NCBI GenBank assembly: GCA_910585265.1
Contig: CAJUCA010000001.1
Location: 99,927 to 163,926 of the forward strand
Length of the DNA: 64,000 nucleotides
Origin: an uncultured Oscillospiraceae bacterium
GTDB taxonomy: Bacteria; Bacillota; Clostridia; Oscillospirales; Oscillospiraceae
Direction of reading: 5' to 3'
Each line of letters begins with the position of its first letter. Position 1 is the stretch's first letter. The translations under genes were made by a program, and so were the position numbers. A model generated the notes under the pieces. The model did no database searches, had not been told where the DNA came from, and was given only the letters and a program-made list of their open reading frames with translations. Shown in pieces: positions 60,738 to 64,000 of the stretch.

Positions 60738-60766
60738 ATATTGTAACTGATTTAAAACCGTTTTGC
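60738..60766 (-). promoter_or_regulatory. Promoter of the first SleB-type hydrolase gene
   Basis: TTGCAA (60766-60761), a 17-base spacer and TACAAT (60743-60738). Confidence 0.65.
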
Positions 60767-60783
60767 AACCTTTTTATGTAGTC

Positions 60784-60821
60784 AAAACAGCCGAACTCCT
60801 GATAAACAGAAGTTCGGCTGT
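60784..60821 (-). terminator. Terminator of the second SleB-type hydrolase gene
   Basis: ACAGCCGAACT and AGTTCGGCTGT (60787-60821) with TTTTGAC after it on the minus strand. Confidence 0.7.
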
Positions 60822-60880
60822 TGTATAAGTTATACAGCTTTGGTGGTTTATTGCCCTTTTAGTTTCCAGTATATGGGTTT

Positions 60881-61696
60881 TTAGAGGTAGAACCAATGGC
60901 ACCCAATGGTTACCACAAATTCCCTATTCTCCATAATCCAGTGGTTATTCGTCAAATCCGGCGCAAGGAAATACAGGCTGTCCCCGGCGGCCCTGGCCCC
61001 CTCCAGCACCAGCTTGGCCGCCAACACGCTCTCCTGGGTCGGCTCGTGATAAACGGTGCCGTTGGCCACCGGCTGGAACTGCACGCCCCACTTGGTATCG
61101 AAGATCACATCGTGGATGTTGTTGGGAAATTCCCGGCTGGCCACCCGGTTCAGCACCACCGTGCCCACCGCGATCTTGCCCAGCAGCGGCTCCCCCCGGC
61201 TCTCCGCCGAGATGATCCGGGACAGCCAGTACAGCTCCTCCGCCGTATAGGCCGGGGCCGCCGCCCGCCCGCTGCCCGGGGTGAGGGTCACCCCCGCCTC
61301 CCGGCTCCAGTCCACCTCGCCCCCCAGGGCCTCCGCCAACGCCCGGACGGGCACCAGCGTCCGCCCGTTCTCCAGCAGCACCCCGTGGGGTATGTAAAGC
61401 GCGCGGTCGTTCACCGTCAGCCACCGCTCCCCCGGCTTGGCGGCGAGGGTCACGCCCTCCCCCCGCACCCGGGCCGCGCCGTTCTCCCAGGTCACCTGGG
61501 CACCCGGTGCCAGCACCTCCGCCACCGTCCGCAGGGAAACGTAGGTGGTGCCGCCCTCCACCAGCCGCGCGGAGGCCTGGTTCCACAGGTTCTCTCCGCC
61601 CACCGACAGCACGTTCGCCGCCGCCGCGGGCTGGGCCAGGGGCAGGGCCAGAGCCAAGCCCAGGGCCACACCTGCCGCCGCTTTCCCGAATTTCAT
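60881..61696 (-). CDS. Secreted cell-wall hydrolase, SleB/CwlJ type (paralogue)
   Basis: 271 residues. A signal peptide (about 1-27, ending AAA before NVLSVGG), a copper-amine-oxidase-like stalk (about 40-145: TTYVSLRTVAEVLAPGAQVTWENGAARV, RTLVPVRALAEALGGEVDWS) and a Hydrolase_2 domain (about 155-270) with LYWLSRIISAESRGEPLLGKIAVGTVVLNRV. The lytic Glu is in SAESRG. ATG 61696 follows AAGGAG. It has its own terminator and promoter, so the two paralogues are separate transcripts with similar promoter architecture. Shorter in the stalk than its neighbour. Confidence 0.9.
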   Translation of the reverse strand: MKFGKAAAGVALGLALALPLAQPAAAANVLSVGGENLWNQASARLVEGGTTYVSLRTVAEVLAPGAQVTWENGAARVRGEGVTLAAKPGERWLTVNDRALYIPHGVLLENGRTLVPVRALAEALGGEVDWSREAGVTLTPGSGRAAAPAYTAEELYWLSRIISAESRGEPLLGKIAVGTVVLNRVASREFPNNIHDVIFDTKWGVQFQPVANGTVYHEPTQESVLAAKLVLEGARAAGDSLYFLAPDLTNNHWIMENREFVVTIGCHWFYL

Positions 61697-61751
61697 CTCG
61701 CTCACTCCTTGTCATGGTCTCGCGCATCCATAGCGCTGAAGTTATGACAAA

Positions 61752-61780
61752 ATTGTAACTTTTTCTGCCCTCTGCCGCAA
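61752..61780 (-). promoter_or_regulatory. Promoter of the second SleB-type hydrolase gene
   Basis: TTGCGG (61780-61775), a 17-base spacer and TACAAT (61757-61752). As in the neighbour, the -10 is embedded in GTTACAATTTT. Confidence 0.6.
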
Positions 61781-61830
61781 GTCAAAATGATTTCCTCCAA
61801 AGGAACCCCTTTCCAGCTCCCAGGGGCGCG

Positions 61831-61858
61831 AAAAGGCCGTCCGCACCGGCGGACGGCC
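61831..61858 (-). terminator. Terminator of the YhcH-family gene
   Basis: GGCCGTCCG and CGGACGGCC around a six-base loop with CTTTTCG after it on the minus strand. Confidence 0.7.
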
Positions 61859-61872
61859 CTTCCCATATCAGC

Positions 61873-62337
61873 TTATAGCAGGCTCTGCCTCATCTTCACC
61901 ACCGCCTTGCGCACGGCGCACGGCTCCCCGGCGGCACAGCCGGGGCGGTGGATGTCGTTGGAGAAGAAAACGCAGTAGCTCCCCGGGGTCACGTCCACAA
62001 AGGCCTCCCCCTCCAGGTCCTTGTAGAAGGTCACGTCCTTCCCCTCCGGATCCTCGTCCACCGTCTCCTTCCCGGTGTAGGGCACATAACCCATCCGCTC
62101 CACGCCGGAGACGATGTACTGGAGATCCAGGTAGTCGTCGTGACGCTCCGGGCGGCGTTCCCCGGCGGGCTGGGTGGTGAAGTCCTGGATCATGATATAC
62201 AGATCCTTCCCCTGCACCTCGTAGGTGCCGGCCTCCATGTTGGGCAGGTCATGATCCGCCAGCCACTTCAGGGCCGTCTCCAGGGGGGCAGGGTACTTGC
62301 AGGGGCAGGGCACGGCGTTGGCACACGCGAAGATCAT
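61873..62337 (-). CDS. YhcH/YjgK/YiaL family (DUF386) protein
   Basis: 154 residues, a cupin-like beta-barrel. DYLDLQYIVSGVERMGYVP, VDVTPGSYCVFFSNDIHRPGCAAGEP and KAVVKM are family marks; the conserved His and Glu/Gln of the pocket are seen in RHDDYLDLQ and DIHRPG. Members are linked to sialic acid and other sugar metabolism. No such pathway lies nearby, so the sugar is unknown. A TATAAT lies just upstream over the end of the preceding gene. Confidence 0.88.
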   Translation of the reverse strand: MIFACANAVPCPCKYPAPLETALKWLADHDLPNMEAGTYEVQGKDLYIMIQDFTTQPAGERRPERHDDYLDLQYIVSGVERMGYVPYTGKETVDEDPEGKDVTFYKDLEGEAFVDVTPGSYCVFFSNDIHRPGCAAGEPCAVRKAVVKMRQSLL

Positions 62338-62375
62338 GGGTCACGCACTCCTTTATTATATTATAGTGTAACCGC

Positions 62376-62621
62376 TCACCGGGCGGCTTTCAGGGCCTGG
62401 GCCAGCTGGTCCGGGCAGGAGGTGGGCTTCATGCCGCAGCGGATGCCCTCCATCCGGCCCACCGCCTCCTCCACCGTCATCCCCTTCAGCAGGGAGCAGA
62501 TCCCCTGGAGGTTGCCGGAGCAGCCCCCCATCACCCGGACGGCCTGGATCACGCCGCCCTCCACGTCGATCTCCATCTTCTTGGAGCACACGCCCCGGGG
62601 GTTATACTGAATGGTTTCCAT
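62376..62621 (-). CDS. TSCPD domain protein, TIGR03905 type
   Basis: 81 residues with four conserved Cys: RGVCSKKMEIDVEGGVIQ, GGCSGNLQGICSLLKGM, GIRCGMKPTSCPDQLAQAL. The TSCPD motif occurs at the C-terminus of some ribonucleotide reductases; the stand-alone form is probably a small metal-binding protein of unknown role. It lies 25 bp after the metallopeptidase gene. Confidence 0.88.
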   Translation of the reverse strand: METIQYNPRGVCSKKMEIDVEGGVIQAVRVMGGCSGNLQGICSLLKGMTVEEAVGRMEGIRCGMKPTSCPDQLAQALKAAR

Positions 62622-62646
62622 GTCTGTCTCGTCCTTTCTGATTTGA

Positions 62647-63033
62647 TTACTCGCCTTCCGGCGGCCAGTCCTCCCCCCGGCGCAGGGCGTCCAGCTGGGC
62701 GGAGTCCTTGTATTCCAGGCTCCGCTCCCCCGCCAGCCCCTCCACGTGGTGGGTCAGCTCGTGGCGCAGGGTGGTGCGCAGCTCCTCCTCCCACACCCGG
62801 CGGGGCTCGTCAAAGAGCAGGGCGGCGAAGGAGCCGTAATAGATGTTGATATACCGCCCCAGCCCGTCCACACAGTATTCGCCCATGATGTAGACGTCCT
62901 CCCCCGCGTCCGGGTCGGGCAGCGCGTCCTCCAGCAGCAGCACGCCGCCGTTCAGCTCCTGGAACAACGCCTCCGGGAACTCATCGTACACCCTGTCCAG
63001 AATGTCGTTTACCTCGTCGATGCTCAAAACCAT
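62647..63033 (-). CDS. Small metallopeptidase-family protein (HExxH)
   Basis: 128 residues. A zincin-like domain with TLRHELTHHVEGLAG, the HExxH zinc helix, near residue 90, and a preceding INIYYGSFAAL strand. Family proteins of this size are cytoplasmic, with unknown substrate. GGAGGGGCACCC precedes the ATG. Probably co-transcribed with the upstream methyltransferase-like gene. Confidence 0.83.
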   Translation of the reverse strand: MVLSIDEVNDILDRVYDEFPEALFQELNGGVLLLEDALPDPDAGEDVYIMGEYCVDGLGRYINIYYGSFAALLFDEPRRVWEEELRTTLRHELTHHVEGLAGERSLEYKDSAQLDALRRGEDWPPEGE

Positions 63034-63055
63034 GGGTGCCCCTCCTAACCTGTGT

Positions 63056-63847
63056 TCACAATACGATCAGGCCATACAGACGGCTCAGGCGGTCCAGGTC
63101 GGCCCGCCCCAGCCCCCCGGTGCCGTCGTAGAAGGCCCGCCCCTGGTACACCCGCAGCGCACCCTCCAGCAGCTCCGGCACATCGGAGCACAGGCACAGG
63201 GCCTCCCGCACGGCGTACTGGTGCTGGGCGAATATGTCCACGTCGTCCGGCTCCTGTATGACGATCTTCACCGCCCCCACCGGATCGTCCTCGGCGGCGA
63301 TGATATCCTCCAGGAGGTCGGGGCCGCACTCCAGCTCCTCCCCCACGTCGATGGTGCGGTTGACGAAGCAGGGGGCGGTGCCTGTGGCGCAGGGGATGGC
63401 GTCGGGATCCCGGCGGCTGGGGGTGTAAGGGAAGGGCGTCAGCCCCTCCGCCCCCGCCCGGAACAGGGGGATGCAGGCATACCGGGCCAGCTCCCGCAGG
63501 ATTCCGGGGGCGTCCTCCTTTGGGCAGTCCACGCCGAAGGCGGCGGCCCCCATCCCCTCCGCCACAAACAGGGCGGCCAGCATATGCACCCGGGTGGGGG
63601 ATTCCCCGTCCCCGTCGCAAACCCAGCTCACCCAGGGGGCGGGACAGCCCGCCTCACGGACGGCCAGCAGGGCGGCGCGGCACTCGGCCATGGTTGTCAT
63701 GCCCGCGATGTGGACGGGGCCTGCTTTGGGGGTGAGCCGTTGGCGGCAGGTGGCGGTCAGCTCCTCGAAGGGGGTTTCCCCCGCCGGGGGCACGTCCAGC
63801 CCCAGGGGGGCCAGCGTCTGCCGGAATATGGGCACGGAAGCGTCCAT
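63056..63847 (-). CDS. Homocysteine S-methyltransferase-like TIM-barrel protein
   Basis: 263 residues. PVHIAGMTTMAECRAALLAVREAG, WVSWVCDGDGESP and MGAAAFGVDCPKEDAPGILREL recall the Hcy-binding barrel of MetH/MmuM. The zinc-site GGCCGT-type Cys cluster is not found, so methyl transfer to homocysteine by the usual route is doubtful. ATG 63847 is the first possible start (a TGA lies three codons upstream); the AAGGAG is 15 bases away, longer than usual. It has its own promoter and leads a run of four small genes. Confidence 0.5.
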   Translation of the reverse strand: MDASVPIFRQTLAPLGLDVPPAGETPFEELTATCRQRLTPKAGPVHIAGMTTMAECRAALLAVREAGCPAPWVSWVCDGDGESPTRVHMLAALFVAEGMGAAAFGVDCPKEDAPGILRELARYACIPLFRAGAEGLTPFPYTPSRRDPDAIPCATGTAPCFVNRTIDVGEELECGPDLLEDIIAAEDDPVGAVKIVIQEPDDVDIFAQHQYAVREALCLCSDVPELLEGALRVYQGRAFYDGTGGLGRADLDRLSRLYGLIVL

Positions 63848-63889
63848 AGCGCAGCGTCACAACTCCTTTATAAAAAATAGTTTCTCTTT

Positions 63890-63918
63890 ATTATAACAAA
63901 CCCGGGCGGGAATGGCAA
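63890..63918 (-). promoter_or_regulatory. Promoter of the methyltransferase-like gene cluster
   Basis: TTGCCA (63918-63913), a 17-base spacer and TATAAT (63895-63890). Confidence 0.7.
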
Positions 63919-63931
63919 GAGCGTTTCAAAA

Positions 63932-63955
63932 AGCTCCCTTTTCAGCTCCCTTTTC
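63932..63955. repeat. 12-bp tandem duplication
   Basis: AGCTCCCTTTTC occurs twice head to tail just upstream of the -35 box. No gene is seen from 63919 to the window end. Confidence 0.85.
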
Positions 63956-64000
63956 AGATTGGTGTTGCAGGAAGCCGCTTCGCCAAACCGTTCGTCAAAA

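Noticed and set aside
1..64000. CRISPR arrays, tRNA or rRNA genes, prophage or toxin-antitoxin modules.
   Set aside because: No regularly spaced repeats, no tRNA-like cloverleaf with CCA end, and no phage or toxin-type genes were recognised on reading both strands.

Overview
The window looks like chromosome from a GC-rich, anaerobic, gut-type Firmicute of the Oscillospiraceae kind (Flavonifractor/Lawsonibacter-like). This is inferred from several things: very high third-position GC, AGGAGG-type ribosome sites, two T-box leaders, a GlgC/GlgD-type glycogen pathway, a Rex repressor, superoxide reductase in place of superoxide dismutase, SleB-type hydrolases, and an Asn-tRNA transamidation operon. 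No phage, plasmid, IS transposase, CRISPR array, rRNA or tRNA gene was seen.

Layout. 1-5.5 kb: the end of a rhodanese-fused disulfide reductase, a Crp/Fnr regulator, superoxide reductase, a chemotaxis receptor broken by an 11-bp tandem duplication plus a second frameshift, and glutaminase. 5.7-7.9 kb: a secreted FG-GAP repeat protein. 8.1-19.1 kb, all minus strand: a complete glycogen locus (glgB-glgC-glgD-glgA, then glgP, ROK glucokinase and pgi). GlgB carries an odd histone-H1-like Lys/Ala/Pro tail. 19.4-25.6 kb: a MATE exporter, YebC, ProC, T-box-controlled LeuA and a GtrA protein. 25.7-29.8 kb: RecD2, an SLH protein and Rex. 30.1-42.3 kb: a long minus-strand housekeeping run (ddl, murF, ABC-F, YdcF, prfA, HAD phosphatase, TsaC, CoaE, M18 peptidase, GNAT, ClpP-like protease). 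42.6-44.6 kb: a small unknown protein, an SSB-like protein and a family-4 UDG around a 112-bp tandem duplication. 44.6-49.6 kb: an Asn-codon T-box followed by AspRS2-gatC-gatA-gatB. 49.7-59.5 kb: a second MATE, a GtrA-like membrane protein, two GH3 beta-glucosidases (one with permuted domains and membrane anchors) and a LytTR two-component system. 59.8-63.8 kb: two paralogous SleB-type hydrolases and four small proteins.

How it fits together. The glycogen genes store and release glucose-1-P, and glucokinase and Pgi link this to glycolysis. Rex, superoxide reductase and the disulfide reductase belong to an oxygen-sensitive fermentative lifestyle. Free tRNA tunes leucine synthesis and Asn-tRNA formation through the two T-boxes. 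The beta-glucosidases and the LytTR pair may form a sugar-scavenging unit.

The strongest unexplained signal is a family of 162-163 bp interspersed elements (four full copies and two remnants). Each can fold into one long hairpin with a constant centre, while the arm sequences change in matched pairs between copies. One copy lies inside the predicted 5' UTR of yebC. Also notable is prfA, which has no usual start codon: its best start is ATA, overlapping the UAG of a six-codon leader ORF, and UAG is a stop codon that RF1 itself reads.
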